DNA of 43,940 bases from NCBI GenBank assembly GCA_027577595.1, contig JANBRJ010000122.1:1-43940 (forward strand), read 5' to 3'. Under the pieces are notes generated by a model. The model ran no database searches and was not told the origin of the DNA. It saw only the letters and a program-made list of their open reading frames with translations. A program made the translations under genes and the position numbers. Numbering within the stretch: the stretch's first letter is position 1; each line of letters opens with the position of its first letter. The stretch comes from Coemansia sp. RSA 487. Its lineage: Eukaryota > Kickxellomycota > Kickxellomycetes > Kickxellales > Kickxellaceae. Below are positions 8,066-17,394 of this stretch, piece by piece.

Positions 8066-9868
8066 TTAGGAAGAGCGCTGTTCCTCCTCTTCTTGACGGC
8101 TCTGGTGGTCGTATTTGAAGAAGCACGCGTAGAAAAGGAAAGCAAAGCCGCCCATCAACCCAGAAACAATAGCAAAGTTCTCGACAAGATGCGGGTCGCT
8201 TGTAATCGAGTTGAAGCAGAACGCCAGAATGGCACCGCCGCAGTTGGTGAACAGGAAAATCGACATGACAATGGACTTCATCGAGTTGGGCGCCTTTGTG
8301 TATGCATACTCAAGCCCCGTGATGGAGGCAAAGATCTCGGACCACGCAACGAAAGCGTAGGCGGGGATCTGGATAGCAGCGGAAATGTCGTTGTGGTTGG
8401 AACCAGGGTTGTCATAGTAGGGCCCTGCATTGTATACGAGTCTCTGAACGATGGCAGCATATGCCATGGCAATGGCTGCCAGGATGAAGCCAATGAAGAT
8501 ACGCGTGACGGGGCCGATGATGATGCCGCAGCGACGCAGCCCAGGGTAGATGAGCTTGTCAAAGATCGGGATAAAGACAATCAGGAACAGCGGGTCGATG
8601 TTCTGCATAATGTCGTTGGGCACGCTTCCGGTGTTCATTTCGCCTGCCTGCGCAACCAGATTGTTGGTGATCTGGCCGTAGCACAGCCAGTAGATCGGGA
8701 AGAACAGGAACACCTTGCATGCCTTGAGTGTGCGCTTGAGCTCGTCGACAAACGTATCGTTCCACGTAACATTGGCAGGCGGATCGACCATGTTTGACGG
8801 CTTGGCGTACTCCATCCAGTTGCTCTTCTTGCCTTCGTCGGTCATCAGCACGTTGCCTGCCTTCTTGGACTTGCGTGCCTGCTTGAAACCCGTGCTCATG
8901 CACTTGATTGCCTTCAGGAGAATCGATCCGGTCGGCGGCGTGCGCACGTAGCTGTTGCGTCCAAACCAGAACACAAGGATGCACACAACAAACATAAGTG
9001 TCGGCAGCAAGTAGGCCGGCCAGAAGTCGACGTTGTGCTCGAGCTCCGATGTGGCGATGGCAGAGAGGCCGCCGACGTTGATGGCCCAGTAGAACCAGTT
9101 GAAGATCGACTGGATCGTGGCGCCACGGTCCACTAGGACTTCTTTGCCGTTCTTAAGCTTGCGGATGAACGGCCTCTGCCGCTGGTACTGCTCTGCAACC
9201 ATGGGCGAAACATTGGCCTTGATTCCGCCGGTGCCCAGACCGATAATGATCATTGAAATCACCAGGCCCGGAAGCGCACCGCCGTGGCGGATGGATGCTG
9301 GGATCGATGTCAGCGTAAGAACCAGATCACCAACCATATAGATCACAGCGAACACCAGAATCGTCTTGTACTTGCCCCACCATTGGTCGGCGATGATGGC
9401 TGCAAAGATAGGCGTGATGTAGCACCAGAACTGGAAGAAGTTGCCCAGTCCGGTAGCCATGTGCTTGCCGCCGTTGATTGCACCTGGGTTCGATCCAGAC
9501 ACCTTGTATCCGTTCTGGATATAGTTCTGGAATATACCTGATACGCCGTAGTACGTGAACCGTTCGCAGAACTCGGTCACGATGATGAGGAATGCCTTTA
9601 CTGGCACGCGATCTGCTACACGCAGAAGCGTTCTCTCTTCCTCGGGCGTCGGCCAACGCTCGTTCTCGCCAAGCACATCGTGCTCGGTGACCTCGTACGC
9701 TGTAGGCTTCTCCAGCGAGTCGTCGACGGATTTGGACGATCCGTACGGGTACTCTGGCGGGAATTCGCTGCTCGCTTCGTTGGCGTGCGAAGCGGCGTAG
9801 GATGGCTGGTAGACGGTGGGATCATGCGGGATCTCGCTGAGCCTCCTGTTTCTATCACTCATATCCAT
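8066..9868 (-). CDS. PTR2: Proton-coupled oligopeptide transporter (POT/PTR family)
   Basis: 601 residues from the chosen Met, typical for fungal Ptr2 di/tripeptide:H+ symporters of the plasma membrane. After a polar cytosolic N-terminus of about 85 residues, the first membrane helix carries the POT signature E-F-C-E-R-F-T-Y-Y-G (about 99-108; ExxERFxYYG, needed for proton coupling). Later helices include the family-typical stretch GTGGIKANVSPMVAEQY, followed by a large cytosolic loop and the conserved LEYAYTKAPNSMKSIVMS near helix 10. The C-terminus is a short charged tail (QEEEEQRSS). The frame stays open 25 codons upstream, but that part is a hydrophobic stretch unlike Ptr2 N-termini. I therefore start at the Met pair MDMSDRN (9868 or 9862). 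Import of peptides as a nitrogen source is the expected role. Confidence 0.95.
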   Translation of the reverse strand: MDMSDRNRRLSEIPHDPTVYQPSYAASHANEASSEFPPEYPYGSSKSVDDSLEKPTAYEVTEHDVLGENERWPTPEEERTLLRVADRVPVKAFLIIVTEFCERFTYYGVSGIFQNYIQNGYKVSGSNPGAINGGKHMATGLGNFFQFWCYITPIFAAIIADQWWGKYKTILVFAVIYMVGDLVLTLTSIPASIRHGGALPGLVISMIIIGLGTGGIKANVSPMVAEQYQRQRPFIRKLKNGKEVLVDRGATIQSIFNWFYWAINVGGLSAIATSELEHNVDFWPAYLLPTLMFVVCILVFWFGRNSYVRTPPTGSILLKAIKCMSTGFKQARKSKKAGNVLMTDEGKKSNWMEYAKPSNMVDPPANVTWNDTFVDELKRTLKACKVFLFFPIYWLCYGQITNNLVAQAGEMNTGSVPNDIMQNIDPLFLIVFIPIFDKLIYPGLRRCGIIIGPVTRIFIGFILAAIAMAYAAIVQRLVYNAGPYYDNPGSNHNDISAAIQIPAYAFVAWSEIFASITGLEYAYTKAPNSMKSIVMSIFLFTNCGGAILAFCFNSITSDPHLVENFAIVSGLMGGFAFLFYACFFKYDHQSRQEEEEQRSS

Positions 9869-10844
9869 ATTTCCTGTGAATAATATATATGGAATGTATC
9901 TAAAAAAAAGTATCAATAATGGAAAGAGTAGAGTAAGAAACAAAAGGGGGAGGAAATATTTCTATTGAATTCGCCAGAGGAAAAATATGAATTATACTCC
10001 TCCCTTTTTATTTGAGAATAACAACATTCCAAAAGCTCAAGGAAACTGGATTATCTTTTGACTGGGCAAAAAAAATGTCAGCGGAAAAATGCGTGTGATC
10101 CTCTTGGTTCCGGTCAGAAAAAAGCACCCCATTTTTTTTACCATTACTGGGTTAAATGTCATATCTGCTCCGTCTTGTGAGTGGGAGGGGGAAGTGTGTT
10201 CCCAAATGAAGCCATATGTTTCACAAGTTAGACAAGAGCATATGATACTAGCCAATTATAAAGATCATTAGATAAGATTGGAAAGTTTTCTTATTTGGCA
10301 GACTCTCTTGTACACAAATAAAATAGTCGGCAGCTTTTTTCATTCTCTCTCATCCGTTTTGGGAGGCATACTAGCCAAAGTCCGCTTCCGCTATTGACAT
10401 TAAAACCCGAAATATATGGCTAAAATATGATCGGCACATTAGTTTTGGTAATATTTTTACTCACGCTCATAGCATTTTTGGTTGATCATTCATCGGCTTT
10501 TGGATGGAAATTACGTTTGCTTGCAGAACATTCTTTCACAATGTAATGGAAAGGAATTGGTTTTGAGATCGGTAAAAGGTATTCCGCACCTGTGCAGCCC
10601 ACAAGATGAATGTGGGAAAAAGGAGAGAAGAGCGGTCTTTGGGGCTTTTGTCCGAAAAAAAAGTAAAAGCTAGAGATTGACAAGCTAATGGATTCGTCAT
10701 TTGATCGATCAATGTGATCAGATCTGTTTATGCATATCTTTTGAAACAATTGAGGAAAAAAAAAAAGTCAACACCAGCCTACTAAACAATATCTTTTCTC
10801 TTTTGTTAACCTTTTTAGTTTATTTTTGCTCTTATAAATAGATA
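9869..10844. other. Intergenic, 976 bp
   Basis: Divergent spacer between PTR2 (minus) and OXA1 (plus), so it holds both promoters. Short open frames here (for example 10037-10255 minus and 10482-10673 plus) show no motifs and are not called. No RNA gene recognised. Confidence 0.55.
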
Positions 10845-12019
10845 ATGAACCAAACCAGGAGATTCCCAACCGCTTACATTGCCACAGCGTTGCGAACGCA
10901 GCAACGGCACCCAGTGTTCCGGTAAGGATGTAACAACTTTTTATTTAGAATTGAATTTACATTGTGATTTTCTTTGCAGCAAGTAACATTAAAAAAACGT
11001 CACAGCTTTCTGTCTTTGCTCGGATAATTAATCATAGGCAGCAAAGCGCAGCACAGGTGCTTGCAGGGCTATCGGTTCGCCAGAAACTCGTAGCACAGAA
11101 GCGCATGTTCCACGCAAGCAGTGCACGAGGCGAAGAAATGCTGTCTCAGCTGGATCCCACCGCCATGACGGAGCCGATGATGAAGATCGGTGATCTGGCA
11201 AACCACGGGCTGACGACAACACTGCCAACGCAACTTGTGGAGTACTGTCTGGAGTACGCGCACGTGACAACAGGGCTGCCATGGTGGGCGACGATAATGG
11301 TAGTAACAGTCGGGATCCGCACAGCGTTGTTCCCACTTGCTGTGTACTCGCAACGGGAACTGGTGAAAACCAACAACTCGAAGCCCGAGTTTGACCGACT
11401 GAAGCAGAAGCTTGATAAGACGCAAGCGCGCGGCGACACAATCATGTCTATCCAGATGAGCAACCAGGTGGCAAACTTTTACAAGGATCGTGGGATCAAG
11501 CCATTCCGTGCAATGATGGGCAATCTGTCTATTGTTCCTTTCATGTTGCTTATGTTTTTGGCGTTGCGTGATTTGGCTACAATCCCAATAACGCACATGA
11601 GCACAGGTGGTCTCTATTGGTTCGTGGATCTAAGCCAAGCCGACCCCTACTTTATCTTGCCCACTCTTTCTTGTCTCGGTATGATGGGTAGCATGGAACT
11701 TCAGTCCAGACTTAATTCGTCGATGAACTCGTCGCCTGGCATGAAGCTCATGATGCGGTCTATGGGTGTCTTGGCCATCTTTTTCACCTATGCGCTACCG
11801 ACCAACGTCTTTGTCTTTTGGATCACCAACAACATTTGCTCGATTATTCAGCCCCTCGTACTGCACAATAGGACGTTCCGCAAGTGGGCTAATATAGGCG
11901 ATACGATCAAATCCACTTATGTCACCAAGGATGCATCGCCTACCAAGATGCTCATGGACAGGCTTATGAAGAGAAAGAAAGAAAAGTTTGTTGTCAGACA
12001 CAAGCAGTCTAAAAAGTAA
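10845..12019 (+). CDS. OXA1: Mitochondrial inner-membrane insertase Oxa1 (YidC family), two exons
   Basis: Oxa1 inserts mitochondrially made and some imported proteins into the inner membrane from the matrix side. I join exon 1 (10845-10921) to exon 2 (10984-12019), giving about 370 residues. The spliced N-terminus begins MNQTRRFPTAYIATALRT and continues Arg-, Ser- and Gln-rich without acidic residues to MFHASSARGEE, a convincing mitochondrial presequence. The insertase core then shows LPWWATIMVVTVGIRTALFP (helix 1), the conserved hairpin QRELVKTNNSKPEFDRLKQK, and further membrane segments at about PFMLLMFLALRDL, LPTLSCLGMMGSMEL and FFTYALPTNVFVFWITNN. The matrix tail is very basic (DRLMKRKKEKFVVRHKQSKK), as in the ribosome-binding tail of Oxa1. 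Without exon 1 there is no ATG before the presequence, so the intron is needed; the acceptor choice is less certain. Confidence 0.92.
10922..10983 (+). other. OXA1 intron (62 nt) with tandem acceptor
   Basis: Donor GTAAGG. The 3' end reads TTTGCAGCAAG. Splicing after the second AG (AAG, ending 10983) keeps the frame. Splicing after the first AG (CAG, ending 10979) gives CGC AAG TAA, a stop two codons into exon 2. The intron is inferred from sequence, not from transcripts. Confidence 0.7.
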
Positions 12020-12143
12020 ATGAGGAATCACTTTTCTTTATTTGGAATATAATATCCTCCTTGTTTGAAAATGGAGTATTGAAATGTTTTTTTTTTAAAA
12101 AAAAAAAAGTAAACTACAAAAATAAAGCCAAAAAAAATGTATT

Positions 12144-14702
12144 TCACAAGAGGGAGATGAGCGGTTGTTGGTTAGATGACGAAGCTGATGAATCCGAAGT
12201 TGATCTTTCGCAAGCCTTTGGTTGAGTATTGTTGCTACTGGTACGTGCAGGAAGAGGTGGTGGTGGCGGGGGTTGGCGACGACGGCGCACAGTAGCAGCG
12301 GGCCCGCTACTCGGTTGATTGCTATTTGTGGAAGAAACCACGGCTGGATCGGACGAAGATGCAGGTAATTGTGTCACCGTGGTAGGCTGGGTGTAGAATG
12401 GGTTTGTCGTGCTCAGTTGCGCACCATTGCCTGAATGTGACAGCCCACGGCGACGCAAGGGCAATTGCGGTGGCGGTTGCAATGGCTCGTCATCGTCGTC
12501 CAGATCGAGCAGATCGTTTGAAAGCGACCGGGTGCTTGTGTCGATGGCGCCGCCGCTGATACTCCTCATATGGCTCCCGTTGTATCTAGTCACTGTGGTA
12601 AGCTGTTGGATTGTATGGAACCGTGGGGGAGGTGGTGGGGGTTTTGGTCTGCCGTGTCTGGAACTACTCGTGCTACTTACGGTGGTGACATTGGCAATTG
12701 CATCAAGCTCGTTGCTGTCGAATACGATCGGGTCGTTGCTGAGGTCGTCTGTTTCGGGTGCTGCCAATGGAAAGCTGGTTCTTGGCGGCGGCGCTGGCGG
12801 GAGTGAGTTTGACAGCGGTGGTGAATTTGGCTGTGACTGTGGCTGTGGCTGTGGCTGTGGGCTTGACAGGGGTGGTGAGTCTGGCTGAGGTGACTGAGGT
12901 GACTGTGGTGACTGTGGTGACTGTGGTGACTGTGGTGGTCTGTGGCTGCTGCTGTTTTCCGTGGAAGAGCGAATGTGCCTTGGCGGAGGAGGAGGAGGAA
13001 ACGAGCGCTCAGCAAGTGGCTCGTGAATATCAGCAGCAGCAGCAGCAGTAGGAGAAGAAGAAGAACTGCAGTTTTGCTCTTCGCCTTGCTCTTCGCCTTG
13101 CTCTTCGCCTTGCTCTTCACTCTGCTCCTCGCTAGATATGCGGTTCTCTGCGGATCCGGCGCCCTCAGCATGTGCATCGACAACTGGCTCATCAGCGGCG
13201 GCCAGTATTGTTTCCGAGGGCGCCTGCGCGTTTCCCGAACCGCTGCTTTGGTCTTGATCGACCGCCGATTCCTGAAGACTAATCCGAATAGCCCGCTGAA
13301 TCAGATATTCTTCAAGATCAGTATGGCCAGCAGCACGCATTTCCGAATACAACGTAGAATACTCGGACTCGTACGGCAGTAAAGCCCCTGTTGCTGAGCG
13401 GTTAGCAGGCCTTGAAGAATGCGTTCTGCTGCCTTGATTGCCTGTACGGTCATAATGGCGTGCTCCCCTTGTATTGGTGGGCATAAGCCTTGCCAACGGC
13501 ATATCATCGCTACTTGTATCACCAGAAATGTCTGTCAAGTGTCCTCCTTGGTTGGCACGCCGTAGCTGGCGAGAGCTCATACGTCTTGTGGCGGCTGCTA
13601 TCATAGCCATGTTTTCGGCTGACCGTATTTGCTGTTTCCGCTTGGTCTCTAGTTGGGCATTGAGGTCCTTGGATAGCGATGGGCGAATGTCGTCGCTCAT
13701 CACTATGGTGGGCTCCAAACGAGCTCCGGACGCATTACTGGCTCCTATGGTGCTGGCTGACGAGTGGCTGCGCGCACGTCCCGATTCAACCAACGCCACA
13801 GGCGTCTGGCTAACCGTCGTCGCTGACCTTATGTGCTGCTGGCCAGCCGCTGATGCATCAGCAGCGCTCACTGGAGCACCCTTGGCGGAGGAAATGGAGC
13901 TGTGCGACAACTGCGAACTAAGCTGTTTCCTGTGCTTGGTAGCCACACCTGTAGCAATAGCAGGGGCATAGTAAACGATACCCAAATTGGGCTCCACGCA
14001 ATACGGACAGTGCGTGGGCTCAATGTGGTCATCTTCTATCTTGCGCTTGATCTGGACAAAGCATTCAGTGCATATGGGCTTATGGCAGCACCGCGTGTAG
14101 TTGATGTTCTTTGGGTAGTACAGGAAACAGATCGGACACTCTATGTGCCGCCGCAACAGCTGGCGCCAGACGTCCTCGGGCATCGACGTTGTATCAGATA
14201 ACGACCGCTCATGATGCTGTCCAAGCGGTGTGGATTGTGACCGCGTCTGCTGTGCATCGTTTGCCAGATGCGGGGGCGACGAGCCCTTGAGTCGACGGAA
14301 CAGCCCGGTGCTTCCCTTCCGCGCATGCCCGGTATGCGCTCTATTTTCGGACGGCTGGTGCAGCCCTTCTTCGGTCGACGAAGCTGCCGACGACATTTGT
14401 CCGCTATGCGCAGCGCCCATAGTACTACCTCCCGGAGGCTCGCTACTCTCGCGCTGCGCAAGCATCAGGTTGTAGCTCCACCATCCATCGTCGGACCCTG
14501 GGGGCTGGGCTGGCCCTACGTTGCTGTTCTCCTCTGGATCGTCTGCGCCCAAGTAAAAGGGCGCCATATGACGGGCAAGGATCAGGCGCTGGACTGCCTT
14601 GACGTCGAAATCTTGGGCGTCCTCGCTGTAGATGCCGTTTGGTACAAGTCCTCCGCCATCGCAGACCGTGCTGCTGTTTAGCTTGCCTGCTGCATTGCCC
14701 AT
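12144..14702 (-). CDS. SIP5: Sip5-like RING protein with N-myristoylation signal and a ubiquitin-interacting motif
   Basis: 852 residues. The N-terminus MGNAAGKLNSS fits N-myristoylation. The Sip5 signature is a RING-like zinc finger, HIECPICFLYYPKNINYTRC and onward, with C189, C192, C205/C206, H207, C211, C214, C232 and C235. Sip5 in yeast binds the Snf1 kinase and its phosphatase Reg1/Glc7. At about 459-476 (DLEEYLIQRAIRISLQES) the spacing of acidic residues, Ala and Ser fits a ubiquitin-interacting motif. The rest is disordered: Ser/Gln-rich, an acidic EEQG repeat, S-P-Q repeats, and many polyproline runs (PPPPPPRFH, PPPPPPLPARTSS), which are candidate SH3 or profilin ligands. The protein is longer than yeast Sip5 (about 490 aa), mainly through these repeats. 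Roles in glucose signalling or ubiquitin-dependent sorting are inferred from the family. Confidence 0.88.
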   Translation of the reverse strand: MGNAAGKLNSSTVCDGGGLVPNGIYSEDAQDFDVKAVQRLILARHMAPFYLGADDPEENSNVGPAQPPGSDDGWWSYNLMLAQRESSEPPGGSTMGAAHSGQMSSAASSTEEGLHQPSENRAHTGHARKGSTGLFRRLKGSSPPHLANDAQQTRSQSTPLGQHHERSLSDTTSMPEDVWRQLLRRHIECPICFLYYPKNINYTRCCHKPICTECFVQIKRKIEDDHIEPTHCPYCVEPNLGIVYYAPAIATGVATKHRKQLSSQLSHSSISSAKGAPVSAADASAAGQQHIRSATTVSQTPVALVESGRARSHSSASTIGASNASGARLEPTIVMSDDIRPSLSKDLNAQLETKRKQQIRSAENMAMIAAATRRMSSRQLRRANQGGHLTDISGDTSSDDMPLARLMPTNTRGARHYDRTGNQGSRTHSSRPANRSATGALLPYESEYSTLYSEMRAAGHTDLEEYLIQRAIRISLQESAVDQDQSSGSGNAQAPSETILAAADEPVVDAHAEGAGSAENRISSEEQSEEQGEEQGEEQGEEQNCSSSSSPTAAAAADIHEPLAERSFPPPPPPRHIRSSTENSSSHRPPQSPQSPQSPQSPQSPQPDSPPLSSPQPQPQPQSQPNSPPLSNSLPPAPPPRTSFPLAAPETDDLSNDPIVFDSNELDAIANVTTVSSTSSSRHGRPKPPPPPPRFHTIQQLTTVTRYNGSHMRSISGGAIDTSTRSLSNDLLDLDDDDEPLQPPPQLPLRRRGLSHSGNGAQLSTTNPFYTQPTTVTQLPASSSDPAVVSSTNSNQPSSGPAATVRRRRQPPPPPPLPARTSSNNTQPKACERSTSDSSASSSNQQPLISLL
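12892..12936. repeat. 9-bp minisatellite inside SIP5
   Basis: Five tandem copies of GACTGTGGT (the first with one change), a multiple of three, coding for S-P-Q repeats on the minus strand. A related 6-bp GGCTGT array lies just before it (about 12824-12860), coding for Q-P. Confidence 0.85.
13074..13121. repeat. 12-bp minisatellite inside SIP5
   Basis: Three perfect copies of TTGCTCTTCGCC and a fourth altered copy, coding for repeated E-E-Q-G on the minus strand. Unit length keeps the frame. Confidence 0.85.
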
Positions 14703-15153
14703 ATTGGCATTAAAAAGAGCTGTACGAAAAGAGAGAAAAAGAAAAGTGTATGCTGTTTTTTTATGATGAAAAAGAAAGTGTACAAAATAAAAGCAATGTG
14801 GAGAGAGAAAGGGGGGGGTTTTATTTGGGGGGAGGAGAAAGAAGAGGTGACATACTTTTTGTCTTTTGCCAGGGTCGGGGGGTGGATTTTGCCCATTTCA
14901 AGTTAATAAGGCCATCATCATTGTGCTTAGAGTATCAGCAGTATCTGCTGTATCAACGAAAACTGGCTTGTGATGTGTGATTGGGCCAAAAAAAAAAACC
15001 AAAGTATTACGTTGTTTAGTTGAGGGGAGAGGAAAAAAAGTGCAAGGATGACGAAAAGAAAGAGAGGCACAATTTGGTTTCTCATCATCTTTGAATTCCT
15101 TTACTATATTTTAATTTCCTTTTTTATTTTTAAAAGCATTCCCTTTTTTCGAA
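14703..15153. other. Intergenic, 451 bp, divergent promoters
   Basis: Separates SIP5 (minus) from the clathrin light-chain gene (plus). It contains purine-rich and G-run stretches (14809-14840) and T-rich sequence just before the ATG at 15154. No gene seen. Confidence 0.55.
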
Positions 15154-15780
15154 ATGTCTGACGATCCTATGGCCGAATTCCTTGCACGCGAACGTGCAGC
15201 GCTTGGCGCAGAGGCTGATCTGTTTCAAAACGATTCAAGTGGCCCGGCATCGGAAGCAGCACTGTCGCCAGGGCAACAGGGGGAGCGGTCAAGCGGTGGA
15301 TCGTTTGCGGAGCCCATGATGGTCGATAGCGAGCCTGTAGGCGCTCTATCGCCAGAAGCAGCACAGCCAAGTACAGCGGACTCGCAGTTCCAAGAAGAAT
15401 GGCAAGCCAAACAGCGCACGATCATTGAGGACCGCGACCGCCAGTCTGAAGAAAAGCATGGAGCCATCGTTGAAGAAGCCAAGCAGGCCATCGACAAGTT
15501 CTACGAAGAGTATAACGAGAAAAAGGAAAAATCCATCCAGCAGAACCGTGCAAACCAGGAAATGGAGCTGCAGGCGGCTAACAAGGGCAGCCTGTGGGAG
15601 CGTGCGCTGAAGCAAATCGACATGGCTACAAAGGCATCGGCTGATATACAAGGCCATTCAGATGCATCGCACAAAGTCGTGCGCGATACTTCGCGTATGC
15701 GTGAGCTGCTCCAAGACCTTAAGAGAGACAAGGAAGCGCCTGGCGTCAAGAGCAAGGACGCTGTCAAGGCATCGGCATAA
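15154..15780 (+). CDS. CLC1: Clathrin light chain
   Basis: 208 residues, close to the usual 180-240. Clathrin light chain binds the heavy-chain hub and regulates triskelion assembly in endocytosis and Golgi sorting. The acidic, disordered N-terminal third holds D-P-M-A-E-F and an acidic/Gln region. From about residue 78 there is a long amphipathic helix (QFQEEWQAKQRTIIEDRD...) leading to the heavy-chain-binding section IVEEAKQAIDKFYEEYNEKK. The C-terminal segment NKGSLWERALKQIDMATKAS, with conserved Trp and Asp, and RDTSRMRELLQDLKRD are characteristic of fungal light chains. The ATG has an A-rich leader and no in-frame ATG upstream. Confidence 0.95.
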   Translation: MSDDPMAEFLARERAALGAEADLFQNDSSGPASEAALSPGQQGERSSGGSFAEPMMVDSEPVGALSPEAAQPSTADSQFQEEWQAKQRTIIEDRDRQSEEKHGAIVEEAKQAIDKFYEEYNEKKEKSIQQNRANQEMELQAANKGSLWERALKQIDMATKASADIQGHSDASHKVVRDTSRMRELLQDLKRDKEAPGVKSKDAVKASA

Positions 15781-15850
15781 CTGGGCTGTTCCTGTGTTCT
15801 CGTCTTCTATTTTCTGTACGTCTCTTCTTTTTAAATCGAATAAACAATAG

Positions 15851-17157
15851 CTATAGCAAACTCAGAATCCTGTGGTAATCGTCCTCGACCGCAGCAAACG
15901 ACTCGGCAACCTTTTCCTTCTTCTCTGTGTCGTCCAGCTCTGCCAGCTGGTCAGTGTTCTGCGCATAGATCCGGCGCTTGACAAACAGCCGGTACGTGGA
16001 GTACGCATCGGGGTTCTTTGCCTTGTCCAGCTTCTTTAGCAGCCCTATTTCCACGCAGCGCACCATCTGCCGTCTGCTGAGCTTGTACTTGGTCTGCAGT
16101 TGGCTGATCGTCTGCGCATCCACGGGGGCTGTGAGCCCGTCGAATGCGTTGTTGTCAAGGAGGAACCGCATATCGTTTCTGTCGCGCATGTCGTCGAACG
16201 ACTCGCTCGGATCCTCAACGGTCAGATCCACGTACTCCGGCGTGCTTCGGACGACCGAGTATATGAAGCGGTACAGCTGCGATCCGTGCCCCTGTCCCTG
16301 GAACGGCGGCAGCACAAGAAACTGCGAGATGCGCGGCCGTTTGCGATCGGGATAGTGGAAAAACTGGTACATCGTGCAGTACCCGACAAGCGAGTAGCTT
16401 GTGGTTCCCTGGAGCACCAGCTTTTCAAAGACGGTAAATACGCGCCACTTCTCGTCCGACGCATCGATGAACTGCGCGCCTTCTATGTAGAACAGCATAA
16501 ACGTTTGCATGCGCCGGTGGTACTCGCAAAACTCCTCGCTGTCAAACGTGCTGTCGTATACTTCATACGTGATGTCCTGATGCACGTATTCGTGGCACTT
16601 TTTGCCATACGGACGGAACTCCTTAGTGTCGGTGGCCACGCGGTGCGCAAACTCCTCCTTGTCGGAACATAGCGCCGAGGCGCTCAGTGTTTTACGCATC
16701 GGTGTATCTATATCGTCGGCCTTGAGGACAATAGGCAGCGACGTTTCCATTTGGTCGATCCGCTTCGTATACTCAATGTTCAGGAACGTTGCCAGAGATC
16801 CAGCAGCGTAGTGCAAGTTGATGCGCAGCCCCTTGTACCCGAACACGCGCTCCTGCTGTCCGTACATTTGGTAAGTAAAGACTGGATGAAACTGGATCAC
16901 GTCAGCTCCATCGCATTCGGGCTCCTCCTCTTCCTCGCCATTGTCTGTGCGTATGTCCAGCGACCGTAGAACTCCTTCTGCGCTTTCTCCGCTTACTATA
17001 TAAAGTCCAAGTATGCTTTGTTTGAATAAAAACTTTTCACTAGATACTTTTCTGTTGTTGGAAGATTTAAAGCTTTTGGCTTACCTAGCTGAATATGCAC
17101 GGCTTCGTTTGTCTCGGTCGCCCATTGCGAAACTGTCGCTGCCAAGTCACCATTCAT
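15851..17157 (-). CDS. HAT1: Histone acetyltransferase type B catalytic subunit Hat1, two exons
   Basis: Hat1 acetylates newly made histone H4 at Lys5 and Lys12 before deposition. Exon 1 (17157-17085) encodes MNGDLAATVSQWATETNEAV plus H-I-Q-L and joins exon 2 (16995-15851) through a split Val codon, giving 405 residues. The join restores the family's W-x-x-x-T-N-E N-terminal motif. Other marks are FHPVFTYQMYG (58-72 region), YTKRID, the acetyl-CoA loop F-Q-G-Q-G-H-G (256-262, preceded by QFLVLPP), and LTVEDPSESFDDMRD with the likely catalytic Glu at about 285. The C-terminal helical part includes KLSRRQMVRCVEIGLLKKL. The gene converges on the clathrin light-chain gene with only 70 bases between stop codons. 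Confidence 0.94.
16996..17084 (-). other. HAT1 intron (89 nt)
   Basis: Donor GTAAGC directly after ...CAGCTAG, acceptor TATATAG. Phase 1. Removing it gives an uninterrupted frame from MNGDL to the Hat1 body, which otherwise has no ATG before conserved sequence. Confidence 0.85.
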
Positions 17158-17394
17158 TTTGTCAATAGTGAAAAAAAAGAAACTCGATTGTTTTTTTTAT
17201 GGAGAAAGATTAGAATATAAACAAAAAAAGTACTACAAAAATAACGCGTATTGTAAAAAAAGCAAAAAAAAAAGTAAATGCGCTCTGTTCTGTTTCGTTT
17301 CGTTGAAAAACGCATTAAACGCGTTTCGAGCACAGAAACAAATGATCTGAAAAAAAGACATAATTTAATTGAATCAACAAGAGTAACAAATAGG

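Noticed and set aside
9869-9943. Upstream in-frame start for PTR2
   Set aside because: The added 25 residues are a hydrophobic stretch not found in Ptr2 proteins; the Met pair at 9868/9862 fits better.
12409-13382. Long plus-strand frames opposite the SIP5 repeat region
   Set aside because: They are shadows of in-frame minisatellites and give only Gly/Val/Cys-rich repeats.
17160-17394. Possible extra 3' exon of the ankyrin gene carrying a MYND zinc finger (TTTTTTTCAG looks like an acceptor)
   Set aside because: The sequence after it encodes no zinc-finger pattern, and there is no convincing donor before the stop.
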